32,860 nt of DNA from Deltaproteobacteria bacterium (lineage in GTDB: Bacteria; Myxococcota_A; UBA9160): the NCBI GenBank assembly GCA_020849175.1, contig JADLGR010000351.1, positions 1-32,860 on the forward strand, written 5' to 3'. A program made the translations under genes and the position numbers. A model generated the notes under the pieces. That model ran no database searches. It worked only from the letters and a program-made list of their open reading frames with translations, and was not told where the DNA came from. Positions 1 through 7,673 of the stretch are shown here, in pieces. Each line of letters starts with the position of its first letter. Position 1 is the stretch's first letter.

Positions 1-16
1 CCAGCGTGTGGGAGCG

Positions 17-409
17 CTATCCGAGCCCGCAGTGTCGCCTCAGAAAGACCGAGGCCGCCGCCTTGTCGACATCGCCCGCAGCGACTCCATCGACCAGGGC
101 GTACAGCTCGTCTGGATCGGCGCGCAGCCGCTCGCCGTTCAAGCCCAGGAACACCAGTGCGCACATCAGCGCCGTCCGCTTGTTCCCATCCACGAACGGA
201 TGATTCCGCGCCAGGTGGAAGAGGTACGCGGCCGCCATCTCGAAGACGCCGGGATGCACATACTCGCCATCGAAGGTCGTCTCCGGCATCGCGACCGCCG
301 ACCGGAGCAGCGCGAGATCGCGAAGCCCGCTCGCGCCCCCGTACACTCGAATCTGGTCGGCGTGGATTCCGAGCACCTCGTCGAGGGTCAGGAACTCGGG
401 CTCACTCAC
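17..409 (-). CDS. doc: Doc-type toxin (death-on-curing, Fic fold)
   Basis: This 130-residue protein is the toxin of a type II toxin-antitoxin pair. The Fic/Doc signature is intact at residues 70-78 (HPFVDGNKR). The residue after the Asn is Lys, as in Doc, rather than the Gly of AMP-transferring Fic proteins. Doc enzymes are known to phosphorylate EF-Tu and stop translation; that activity is inferred here from the family. Length matches the Doc family (about 125 residues). The start is a GTG whose first four bases overlap the TGA stop of the antitoxin gene (GTGA, 406-409), a translational-coupling arrangement that fixes the start. The partner is an AbrB/MazE-like protein instead of the Phd antitoxin of phage P1. 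Confidence 0.92.
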   Translation of the reverse strand: MSEPEFLTLDEVLGIHADQIRVYGGASGLRDLALLRSAVAMPETTFDGEYVHPGVFEMAAAYLFHLARNHPFVDGNKRTALMCALVFLGLNGERLRADPDELYALVDGVAAGDVDKAAASVFLRRHCGLG

Positions 410-633
410 TCGGCGAGTCGTTGGAACACCCCGGCGTACTGCTCGTGCGCCTCGGCCACCAGCTCCGCCGTCCGCTTCTTCCGCTTTCGGGTGCGAACCG
501 GTGTGACCACGAGGACGTCGCCGTCGGTCGACAGCTCGAGCTCCGTATCCGCGTCGATCCCGAGCGCCTCGAGCAACGGACGATCGATCACGAGGACGAG
601 GCTGTTTCCGGATCGCGTGAGTCGCTTCGGCAT
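406..633 (-). CDS. AbrB/MazE/SpoVT-type antitoxin
   Basis: This 75-residue protein lies directly upstream of doc and overlaps it by four bases. Residues 1-45 form a swapped-hairpin AbrB-like DNA-binding domain: the N-terminal pattern RLTRSGNSLVLVI is followed by D-rich strands (TELELSTDGDVLVVTP). The basic patch RTRKRKKR leads into a C-terminal helix that would wrap the toxin. The ATG at 633 is chosen because the domain begins there; an upstream in-frame ATG at 807 would add a tail that runs through the tRNA-like fragment. Direct repeats at 634-667 abut the start and are probably its own operator. Like other antitoxins it should neutralise Doc and repress the operon; both points are inferred. 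Confidence 0.88.
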   Translation of the reverse strand: MPKRLTRSGNSLVLVIDRPLLEALGIDADTELELSTDGDVLVVTPVRTRKRKKRTAELVAEAHEQYAGVFQRLAE

Positions 634-667
634 GTCCGTACGGTAGCGACGATCCGTCCTTACGGTA
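634..667 (-). promoter_or_regulatory. Direct-repeat operator candidate of the toxin-antitoxin operon
   Basis: Two 12-base direct repeats, gtccgtacggta (634-645) and gtccttacggta (656-667) on the plus strand, match at 11 of 12 positions with a 22-base period, close to two helical turns. The first abuts the antitoxin ATG. Autoregulation through operator repeats is the rule for such modules; that this is the operator is inference. Confidence 0.45.
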
Positions 668-771
668 CTCCGTGCGCCGGACGTATCCGCACGACCCCGC
701 CAGCCGCACCGAACCGGGTTCGCGAGAAAAAGCGCATCTTGATCATCGAACTGTTGGATTCTGGAAGCGAA

Positions 772-806
772 TGCTGCAGACGCCGGGAATCGAACCCCGG
801 ACCGCA
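772..806 (-). other. tRNA-like 3' fragment (T-arm remnant)
   Basis: Read on the minus strand this contains GGGGTTCGATTCCCGG, the consensus of a tRNA or tmRNA T-arm (invariant TTC-A, GTTCGATTC core). A 7-base acceptor-like segment follows (CGTCTGC, then A and GCA where CCA would be). The upstream side has no D-arm or anticodon arm, and the acceptor 5' strand pairs over only about three bases, so it is not an intact tRNA. It could be a displaced 3' end left by integration at a tRNA or tmRNA gene, or chance similarity. Confidence 0.35.
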
Positions 807-993
807 TCGACTCGACGGCTCGATCTGTCAGTGCAATCGCATCTTGCAGAGAATGGATCCAATGGGGATCCGGCGTATCCCTTCGACGAGCCGCGTTGGT
901 GACGGCGCCGGCGCGGGATGCGATGGACGGCGGCGATGTCGGCCGAGCTGGCCGAGCGTGACCTGGCCGAAGGAGCCGGGCTGTCGATGAAGA

Positions 994-1581
994 TCAGTGC
1001 TTGGATGCCGAGTGCGTGCGCAGCAGGCGATCCACCGTCCGATGAATCGCGGGGTGGAAGGGCATCGCGATGTGCGCGACTCCGAGCTCGACGTACGGAT
1101 AGCCGTCGAGTCGCGCATGCTGTGGCGCGACGATACGGTCGTTCCGACCGACGATTGCAACGAAGGGAATGCCCTCGGGCACGGCTTGACGTCCCCCCGC
1201 CGCATCCAGCCAGCCGCTGATCACCGGGAGCAGCCGGATCCACGCCCGATCCTGCCAGAACGGCGAGCCGAGCGTAGTGACCGAACGCGCCAGCGCAGGG
1301 CGCCGGTGCGCCAGGTAACGAGCCCACAAGCCACCCAGGCTGTGACCGATCAGGTGCACCCGCTCCCCCGTCTGGTCGGCCACGGCCTCGAGCCGTGCAA
1401 CCAGCGTCTTGCCGATGACGCTCACCGGGAAGACGTTCGGCACGCGTGGCCCCTTGTAGGTTCGATGGCCGCGTCTCCGAAGTGCGACGTGAAGCTGACC
1501 CATGAACTCCGGGGTCGTCGCAAAGGGCTGAAGCAGCAGAGCCGGCTCGCCTGATCCCGTGCGCTCCGAACGCTGGCGCAT
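994..1581 (-). CDS. Small lipase/esterase-like alpha/beta hydrolase
   Basis: This is a compact 195-residue alpha/beta hydrolase. The nucleophile elbow GHSLGG places Ser81; the likely acid is Asp148 in GRNDRIV and the likely base His170 in VAHIAMP, giving the expected order Ser-Asp-His. The first strand (ALLLQPFATT) carries a Pro-Phe turn where many lipases have HG. There is no signal peptide, so it is predicted cytoplasmic. It resembles the short triacylglycerol-lipase/PGAP1-like esterases that act on acyl esters; the substrate cannot be told. The gene stands alone, divergent from the alkaline phosphatase gene across a 326-base gap. Confidence 0.85.
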   Translation of the reverse strand: MRQRSERTGSGEPALLLQPFATTPEFMGQLHVALRRRGHRTYKGPRVPNVFPVSVIGKTLVARLEAVADQTGERVHLIGHSLGGLWARYLAHRRPALARSVTTLGSPFWQDRAWIRLLPVISGWLDAAGGRQAVPEGIPFVAIVGRNDRIVAPQHARLDGYPYVELGVAHIAMPFHPAIHRTVDRLLRTHSASKH

Positions 1582-1907
1582 GGAGTCCTCCCATCCCCGT
1601 CACAACTCTACGTAATGCATGTCGAGCGGCCACTGGACGCCGGCACTCTGTTTCCGCAGTCCGCTCCCGGATCGGACCGGATCCGGCACTGGAATCCCGG
1701 GGGCCACGCGGCGGCTCGCAGGCCACCCGCGCTGTGACGGGAGAGGCCTACGGAGAAGTGGCCGCCCGGCAGCGGCGGGTGACGGCAGGAGGGCCGAGAC
1801 CTGCCCCATGCCTGCCACTTCCCGCGCGCTGGGGCCACTTCCCTCTGGCGGGGGCCGGCTCCGGCGCGCGACGGCGCCGGCCGGCCTCGCGCTTCCGGAG
1901 GCTCCCC
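1582..1907. promoter_or_regulatory. Divergent intergenic region with GCCACTTCCC repeats
   Basis: This 326-base region separates the hydrolase (left) from the alkaline phosphatase (right). The decamer GCCACTTCCC occurs at 1814-1823 and 1834-1843, exactly 20 bases apart, and a near-inverted copy (agaagtggcc) lies at 1754-1763. These could be regulator sites for the phosphatase. A strong ribosome binding site, GGAGG at 1897-1901, sits six bases before the ATG at 1908 and fixes that start. No clear sigma-70 promoter is visible. Confidence 0.4.
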
Positions 1908-3098
1908 ATGCACTGTCGCTCGTACCGCCGTGTCGTCCTCGCTGCGCTGCTCGCGCCCCTCGCTGCGGCTCCGGTCGCTACGACCGCTGCCGCCCTTCCG
2001 CACAACGTGATCCTGCTGATCGGCGACGGCATGGGCATGGCGCACGTCGAGGCCGCGCGCCTCTACAACGGGGGCCCGCTCCCGTTCGAGTCGGCGCCGC
2101 ATCAGGCGCAGGTCGTGACCGACTCTTACACGTCGTCGCTGCTCGGGGTTCCCACCGACTCGGCGGCCTCGGCCACGGCCATCTCGACGGCACACAAGGT
2201 GCACAACACCGTGGTGAGCGTCGCGATCCCGGGTGACGGGAGTGAGTTCGAGACCATCGGCGAGTTCTTCACATCGAAGAACAAGTCGGTGGGTCTCGTG
2301 ACGACGTCGTACCTCACCGACGCGACGCCGGCCGCGATGGCGGCGCACGCCGTCTTTCGCTTCGACACCGCGCGCATCGTGAACGACTACCTGACGCGGA
2401 CCCGGCCTGCGGTCCTGCTCGGCGGCGGCGGCAACGGCCTGACGGAGGCCGCCGGCGTCGCTGCGGGGTACACCGTCGTGACGGACCGCGCGCAGATGCA
2501 AGCCCTCGCCCCCGCACCCGGCGTGCCGGTGCTGGGTCTGTTCGGTGATGGCGGAGAGGGGATGGGGTTCGAGTGGGATTACGCCGAGGGGACGGACACG
2601 GCGTACGACACGCTGCCCTTCCTGCACGAGATGACGTCCACCGCGCTCTCGCTCCTCGCGACCGATCCCGACGGCTTCTTCCTCATGATCGAGAACGAGA
2701 ACACCGACCTCGCGGGGCACTCGAGCGGAGCGGGCGAGGAGCGCATCGGTCGCGACGTGTTCGCGGCGCTCGAGCTCGGCCGCGCTGCGCAAGAAGCGCT
2801 CGCGTTCGCGGCGGGCCGTGATGACACGCTCGTGATCGTGACGGCCGACCACGAGACGGGCGGCCTTCAGATCCTCGCCGACAACGGCGCGGGAAACCTC
2901 CCGACGGTGTCGTGGTCGACGAGCGACCACACGCGAACGCAGGTCGGCGCCTGGGCGTTCGGGCCGAACGCCGATCTCGTGACCGGGACGATCGACAACA
3001 CCGACATCCGCAGGATCGCGTCGGTCCCGGAGCCCGGCACCGCGCTGCTCGTCGCCGGTGGTGTGATCGCGCTCGCGCTGCGCGCACGGCGATCGTAG
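1908..3098 (+). CDS. phoA: Secreted alkaline phosphatase with PEP-CTERM anchor
   Basis: This 396-residue PhoA-family alkaline phosphatase hydrolyses phosphate monoesters outside the cytoplasm. Residues 1-29 are a signal peptide (basic start, Ala/Leu-rich core). The metal site begins with GDGMG (Asp40). The phosphorylated nucleophile is Ser85 in PTDSAASATA. Further metal ligands are expected in the ENTDLAGH (Asp267, His271), TADHETGG (Asp314, His315) and SDHTRT (His341) motifs, so the active site looks complete. The C terminus is a textbook PEP-CTERM signal: VPEP at 373-376, a hydrophobic helix, then RARRS. Exosortase is known to process such tails; no exosortase gene is in the window. The ATG at 1908 is chosen over an earlier in-frame ATG at 1734 because of its GGAGG site and signal peptide. 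Confidence 0.94.
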   Translation: MHCRSYRRVVLAALLAPLAAAPVATTAAALPHNVILLIGDGMGMAHVEAARLYNGGPLPFESAPHQAQVVTDSYTSSLLGVPTDSAASATAISTAHKVHNTVVSVAIPGDGSEFETIGEFFTSKNKSVGLVTTSYLTDATPAAMAAHAVFRFDTARIVNDYLTRTRPAVLLGGGGNGLTEAAGVAAGYTVVTDRAQMQALAPAPGVPVLGLFGDGGEGMGFEWDYAEGTDTAYDTLPFLHEMTSTALSLLATDPDGFFLMIENENTDLAGHSSGAGEERIGRDVFAALELGRAAQEALAFAAGRDDTLVIVTADHETGGLQILADNGAGNLPTVSWSTSDHTRTQVGAWAFGPNADLVTGTIDNTDIRRIASVPEPGTALLVAGGVIALALRARRS

Positions 3099-3120
3099 AG
3101 CGCATCCGCAACGAGACGCG

Positions 3121-4008
3121 TCAGCCGCGCGCCCTGCGCGGCACCGAGTGCTCCCAGTCGGCGAGGATCGCGCGCAGCGCGGCGATCAGGGCGAGCGGCT
3201 GATCGAGCATCAGGTGGTGGTGCGCCTGCGGGATCTCGACCACCGGCGCGTTGCGGTCGAGCAGCTCGAACATGTATTCGCCGATGTCGGGCGTCACGAG
3301 CCCGAACTCGGCGCGGAAGAGCGCCACGCGGCAGCGAACGGTCGGCAGGATCTCGTGAATGGCGCGCGGCGTGAAGCGCCGGAAGACCTGGGGGTCGAAC
3401 TTCCAGGTCCAGCCCGCCTCCGTCTTCCCGAGCGAGTGCTTCGCGACGTGGTCGACGAGGTAGCGGTTCTCGCACGGCTGCTCGGGAACGAGCCGGTAAT
3501 GTCGCAGCGCCGCCTCGGCCGTCGCGTACACCCTGGGATTTCGAAATGCCCGGCCGCGTGCGCCCTCCTCGGCCTCGGGGTCAGGCCGGCGAACGGGAGA
3601 GTCGAGGATCACGGCGCCCGCGAGCCGCTCGCCGTAGACGGACGCGGCCGCGATGCAGACGAAGCCGCCCATGCTGTGACCGACGAGGACCGGCGGTCGC
3701 GAGACGCCCGCGTGCTCGGCGACGGTCATCACCTCCCTGGCCCACATCTCGCGCGGGTAGGCCTCGCGACGCCCGCTGTCGCCGTGGCCGGAGAGGTCGA
3801 GGGCGAGCACGTGATGGCCGCGGGCGAGCTGCGGCGCGAGAAAGCTCCACCAGTGCGCGTGCGCTGCTCCGCCATGAACGAGGACGAGGGCAGGACTGCC
3901 CGGCTCCCCCCACTGCAGGTAGTGGATCGGGCAGCCGTCGACGGTGACGCTGCGCTCCTCGTACGGGGCCTGCGTCGCCTCGCGAAACCATTTCGGGACG
4001 TCGGTCAA
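3121..4008 (-). CDS. Alpha/beta hydrolase (serine hydrolase family)
   Basis: This 295-residue alpha/beta hydrolase is of the large esterase/peroxidase-like group. The oxyanion loop HGGAAH is at 45-50 and the nucleophile elbow GHSMGG gives Ser112. The C-terminal AHHHLMLDQP (residues 262-271) supplies the catalytic His and is typical of this family. A cap region lies at about 140-220. No signal peptide is seen. I start at the TTG at 4008 because GAGGAA lies a few bases upstream and the family usually begins with a xxVPKWFREA-like N terminus; the alternative ATG at 4080 would add 24 Arg-rich residues. It converges on the phosphatase gene with a 22-base gap. The substrate is unknown. Confidence 0.87.
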   Translation of the reverse strand: MTDVPKWFREATQAPYEERSVTVDGCPIHYLQWGEPGSPALVLVHGGAAHAHWWSFLAPQLARGHHVLALDLSGHGDSGRREAYPREMWAREVMTVAEHAGVSRPPVLVGHSMGGFVCIAAASVYGERLAGAVILDSPVRRPDPEAEEGARGRAFRNPRVYATAEAALRHYRLVPEQPCENRYLVDHVAKHSLGKTEAGWTWKFDPQVFRRFTPRAIHEILPTVRCRVALFRAEFGLVTPDIGEYMFELLDRNAPVVEIPQAHHHLMLDQPLALIAALRAILADWEHSVPRRARG

Positions 4009-4146
4009 GGCGTTCCTCGCCTGGAGTGGCGGCCGGCTCTGGCCGCCACACAGTCTAGTGGCGCGGTGCGTACGGGCCACGATTTCTTCCCACGCCGAGA
4101 CGCTCGCCTGATAGCGTGAGAGCCTCCTTCATCGCGAGGTCTTCGC

Positions 4147-4623
4147 ATGCGGCTCGGTACCGTCGCAGTCCTGCTCTTCGCCGTTCTCGGCTTCGGCTGC
4201 TCGCACGTCAGCATCACGCGCGTCTCGGCCGAGCATCCCTACGAGAGCGGGCTGCGCTTCTATCGGCCCTGGCCGTACCTGCTGGTGCGCGCGGACCGCA
4301 ACGACGCGGCGCAGGCCGAGATCGTCTACCTGCCCGACCTCTCGGAGGAGTACGTGATCGAGCCGAAGGTGAGGCTCGGTAGCGTCGACGTGAAGGTGAC
4401 GCTCACGGACGGCTGGCAGCTCGCGAGCCTCGGCGCATCCGCAGACCCGCAGGTCGCCGAGACGATCGAGGCGATCTCGAGTCTCCTTGGTGCAGCGTCG
4501 TCGGCCGCGATCGCGCCACGCGAGCCTGCCGCGGCATTCCCGCTTCCGCCCGGTCTCTACCGCCTTCGCTACGACGGCGGACACGTGACCGGAGCCGAGC
4601 GCGTGTCACTCGCAGAGCCTTAG
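4147..4623 (+). CDS. Predicted lipoprotein of unknown function
   Basis: This is a 158-residue protein with a lipoprotein signal peptide. The hydrophobic segment at 5-17 ends in a lipobox (LGFGC, Cys18), so it should be lipidated and exported. The mature part contains [13 protein letters not shown] (about residues 36-48), a pattern I associate with uncharacterised lipoproteins, and then a mostly beta-strand region. I recognise no enzymatic motif. It converges with the histidine kinase gene so tightly that the stop codons overlap (TTAG, 4620-4623). Confidence 0.8.
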   Translation: MRLGTVAVLLFAVLGFGCSHVSITRVSAEHPYESGLRFYRPWPYLLVRADRNDAAQAEIVYLPDLSEEYVIEPKVRLGSVDVKVTLTDGWQLASLGASADPQVAETIEAISSLLGAASSAAIAPREPAAAFPLPPGLYRLRYDGGHVTGAERVSLAEP

Positions 4624-6884
4624 GTCGAGCGTTCGCGTGCCGCCGCGCAGCGCTCGAGCGCCGCTCCGAGCTGCGTGACGGTGAGCGGCTTGCTGAGAAA
4701 GTCGTTCATTCCTGCGGCGAGGCATGCGTCGCGGTCCTCTGCCATCGCGTTCGCGGTGAGAGCGACGATCTGCAGTGCCGTCTCGGGATGTTCGGCGCGA
4801 ATGCGCCGCGTCGCTTCGACGCCGTCCAGCTCGGGCATCTGCATGTCCATGAGAACGACGTCGTAGTCGCGCCTCGCGATGGCGTCGACGGCTTCGAGTC
4901 CGTTGGCGACGACGTCCGCGCGGTAGCCCATTCGCCCGAGCATCAGCAGTGCGACGCGCTGGTTGACGAGATTGTCCTCGGCGAGGAGGATGCGCAGCGG
5001 CAAACGCCGGGCCATCGTGCGATCGATCTGGCCGTCGCCGACGCGGCGTGCGCGCGTCCCGCCATCGCGCCGGCACACGCGCGCGAGCGTCTCGCGCAGC
5101 ACCGAAGCGCGGGCGGGCTTGGTGAGGATCGCGGCGAACAGGCGTGTGGGGTCCGGCTGTCCCGCATCCGGAGCCGCCGGTGGCCCCGACGACGAGAGGA
5201 GCACGACCTGCAGGTCGCGCGACGCGGGCTCCTGGCGAAGCGCTGCTGCGAGCCCGATCCCGTCCATCACCGGCATCTGCAGGTCGACGACGGCGAGATC
5301 GAAGCGCTCCGCCGCCCGCACCCACGCGAGAGCCTCCGCGGGCAGCTCCGTCGCGCGAACCACCATGCCCCAGGAACGCGCCTGCTTCTCGAGGATCTCG
5401 CGGTTGGTCGCATTGTCGTCGACGACGAGCAGGTGACGTCCCGCGAGGCTCGCGCTGGCGAGCGCGTCGTCGAGGGGCTTCGCATCCGGAGCGGCCGCGA
5501 ACGGAAGGCTCACCCGGAAGACCGATCCGACGCCCGGCTCGCTCTCGACGTGCAGGCCTCCGCCCATCAGCTCCGCGAGGCGCCGCGAGATGGCGAGGCC
5601 GAGCCCCGTGCCTCCGAAGCGTCGCGTCGTCGAGGCATCGACCTGGCTGAAGGGACGGAACAGGCGATCGAGGCGGTCCGGCGGGATCCCGATCCCGGTG
5701 TCGCGTACGGAGACCTCGACCTGGTACGGCCCCTTGCGAGGGCGTGCGGCCGCGAGCGTCACCACGACCTCGCCATGCGCCGTGAACTTGATGGCGTTCG
5801 AGACGAGGTTCACGAGGATCTGTCGAAGACGCGTCGGGTCGCCCGCCACCCACTGCGGAACGTCGTCGCCCACACGCAGCGCGAGCTCGAGCTTCTTCTC
5901 TGCTGCCCTCGGCGCGAGCAGCTCGAGCGCCTCCTCGACGCAGGTGTGGAGCGCGAAGGGCTCGCTCTCGAGCTCGATGTGCCCGGACTCGATCTTGGAG
6001 AAGTCGAGGATGTCGTTGAGGATCGACAGCAACGCGTCGCCGCTCGTTCGTACCGTTTCGAGCATCCTGCGCTGCTCGTCGTCGAGCTCCGAGTCGAGCA
6101 GCAGGCCCGTCAGGCCGATCACGGCGTTCATCGGAGTGCGGATCTCGTGGCTCATGCTGGCGAGAAACTCGCTCTTGACCCGCGAGGCGCGCAGCGCGGC
6201 GTCGCGCGCTGCCGCGAGCTCGCTCGTCTGTGCCTCGATCGTCGCCTCACGCGCCTCGAGGGCCGCGACGTGCTCTGCCGACGTGCGCCACGAGACGTAG
6301 CCGAGGCCGAAGCAGAGCAGGACGAGGAGAGCACGCGAGATGAAGAGCTCTGCGCCCTCCATCACGACCTCCTGCGGAGCCACGAACCAGAGCTCGCTGT
6401 ACTGCACGCCGGCGAGCGCGGCGATCGAGAGCGCAGTCCAGAGTACGGAAGCGCGCACGTCGAGGAGCCACGCGGCAGCGATGGGGATGCACGCGAGGTA
6501 GTAGATCGTCGGCGCGTGCGCCTGCCCACCGAACATCGCGCCTGCGGCGATGCCGAACGTCGAGCAGCCGATGCCGAGATGTGCGGCGAGCCGCGTTCGT
6601 CCCTCGCGGTCTCCCGCTCCGGCCCAGAGCCTCGCGCCGAGCGTGAACGTCCCTGCGAGAAGGTCGATCGTCGCGGAGTACCAGCGGCCGAGTGCAGCAT
6701 CCTGCGCGAGATAGAGCCCCCAGGCGATCGCCGTGAGGAGCAGGAAGTCGTGAAGGCGCCGCGCGTCGTAGGCGCGGCGTGCGAGCTGCGGCAACGCGCC
6801 GGCCCGCGCGGGCGGGACGACACCCTCGCCGGTGGACGTCACCGCCGCGGCCGTACTCGTGTTCTCGGTCACCTTCTGGCTCAT
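4620..6884 (-). CDS. Membrane hybrid sensor histidine kinase with two receiver domains
   Basis: This 754-residue hybrid kinase has an N-terminal membrane region (about residues 46-198) with roughly six hydrophobic segments and no recognisable periplasmic sensor domain. A short coiled coil (203-235) follows, then a HisKA domain with SHEIRTPMN (His246). The HATPase domain has N box [10 protein letters not shown]1 DTGIGI (Asp395) and G2 GGTGLGL. Two receiver domains follow: REC1 at about 484-605 (VVDLQMP, phospho-acceptor Asp534) and REC2 at about 630-750 (LMDMQMP, Asp680, ending SKPL). All catalytic boxes look intact. The ATG at 6884 is chosen because upstream in-frame sequence to 7115 overlaps the divergent lipoprotein gene. 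No HPt or DNA-binding partner is nearby, so its output is unknown. Confidence 0.94.
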   Translation of the reverse strand: MSQKVTENTSTAAAVTSTGEGVVPPARAGALPQLARRAYDARRLHDFLLLTAIAWGLYLAQDAALGRWYSATIDLLAGTFTLGARLWAGAGDREGRTRLAAHLGIGCSTFGIAAGAMFGGQAHAPTIYYLACIPIAAAWLLDVRASVLWTALSIAALAGVQYSELWFVAPQEVVMEGAELFISRALLVLLCFGLGYVSWRTSAEHVAALEAREATIEAQTSELAAARDAALRASRVKSEFLASMSHEIRTPMNAVIGLTGLLLDSELDDEQRRMLETVRTSGDALLSILNDILDFSKIESGHIELESEPFALHTCVEEALELLAPRAAEKKLELALRVGDDVPQWVAGDPTRLRQILVNLVSNAIKFTAHGEVVVTLAAARPRKGPYQVEVSVRDTGIGIPPDRLDRLFRPFSQVDASTTRRFGGTGLGLAISRRLAELMGGGLHVESEPGVGSVFRVSLPFAAAPDAKPLDDALASASLAGRHLLVVDDNATNREILEKQARSWGMVVRATELPAEALAWVRAAERFDLAVVDLQMPVMDGIGLAAALRQEPASRDLQVVLLSSSGPPAAPDAGQPDPTRLFAAILTKPARASVLRETLARVCRRDGGTRARRVGDGQIDRTMARRLPLRILLAEDNLVNQRVALLMLGRMGYRADVVANGLEAVDAIARRDYDVVLMDMQMPELDGVEATRRIRAEHPETALQIVALTANAMAEDRDACLAAGMNDFLSKPLTVTQLGAALERCAAARERST

Positions 6885-6978
6885 CGGCGCACCGCGCGCG
6901 CCGGAAGAGGTATCCAGTGAGAGACGCCACGCTCCGGGTTTCCCCTGAGGTACAGTGCGCGACGGGAGGGATGGATCG

Positions 6979-7641
6979 ATGGCTGTTCGCATGGCCGGAC
7001 GCGGCGTCGCCGCTGGCTTCGTCGCGCTGGTCGCTCTCACCGGCTGCAACGCGCAGAAGGCGCTCTGGCAGGCAGGCATCCCCGGCGTGAAGACGCCGCT
7101 CATGGTGACGCGCACCGTCCCGATCGCCGGCTACCTGGAGGTCGATCTCGCGGGGAGCGGGCTGCATCTCGACACCTTCACGCCTGCGACGGCGGACTGT
7201 GCCGAGGTGATGCGCGTCGAGACCACCGTCGACTATGTCGCGAGCGGCCCGTACGGAAACTTCCAGCGCGGCGATGCCACCTGCGAGGCCGTCGGTCTCG
7301 GCTCGCTACGCGAGTGGCGAGACCGCCGTCCTTCACAGACGAACGTCGTGATGCAGCCGCGCGCGCAGGCCGCTTTCGCCGTGTGGCATCGCGACCCGGA
7401 CCAGATCTTTCTACGCGGGCGGTTTCCGCTCGGCGGCCTGCTGGGATTCACGGGGCTCGACGATACGATCGCCGTGGTTCCCAACACGCCGGAATGTCAG
7501 CAGCCGATCCACGACGGCGTGGCCACGATGCAGTACTCGCAGAACGGGCCAAATCCGCTCGTGCTGCTCTCGGGGAGCGGCGAGTGCCCGATCCGCGCGT
7601 TGGTCCAGCCGCTCCCGGGAAGCGAGGTCCGACGCTGGTAG
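6979..7641 (+). CDS. Predicted lipoprotein of unknown function
   Basis: This 220-residue protein starts at the ATG at 6979, preceded by GGAGGG at 6965-6970; a GTG at 6955 is an alternative. The signal peptide is basic, then hydrophobic, and ends in a lipobox (ALTGC, Cys23). The mature region holds several Cys residues, which could form disulfides after export, and a mainly beta pattern. I do not recognise the family. The gene is divergent from the histidine kinase gene across 94 bases, so the two may share a regulatory region; a link between them is speculation. Confidence 0.78.
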   Translation: MAVRMAGRGVAAGFVALVALTGCNAQKALWQAGIPGVKTPLMVTRTVPIAGYLEVDLAGSGLHLDTFTPATADCAEVMRVETTVDYVASGPYGNFQRGDATCEAVGLGSLREWRDRRPSQTNVVMQPRAQAAFAVWHRDPDQIFLRGRFPLGGLLGFTGLDDTIAVVPNTPECQQPIHDGVATMQYSQNGPNPLVLLSGSGECPIRALVQPLPGSEVRRW

Positions 7642-7673
7642 GGCGGCGGGACCCCGGCGTCCACTCTCCTGGG

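Larger units (their letters stand above)
634..993. other. 360-bp stretch without a convincing gene
   Basis: Between the antitoxin start and the 3' end of the lipase-like gene I see only the operator-like repeats (634-667) and a tRNA-like T-arm (about 772-806, minus strand). Open frames here have no recognisable domain and are arginine-rich, as expected of non-coding GC-rich DNA. Confidence 0.5.

Noticed and set aside
772-850. Intact tRNA gene
   Set aside because: Only the T-arm is convincing. The acceptor stem pairs in about three of seven positions and no D-arm or anticodon arm can be drawn.
1740-1860. E. coli-type Pho box upstream of the phosphatase
   Set aside because: No CTGTCAT-type repeats with 11-base spacing; the repeats seen are GCCACTTCCC at 20-base spacing.
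4788-6920. A 710-codon plus-strand open frame opposite the histidine kinase
   Set aside because: Antisense to an intact kinase with all catalytic boxes; its translation is Arg-rich and unlike any family.
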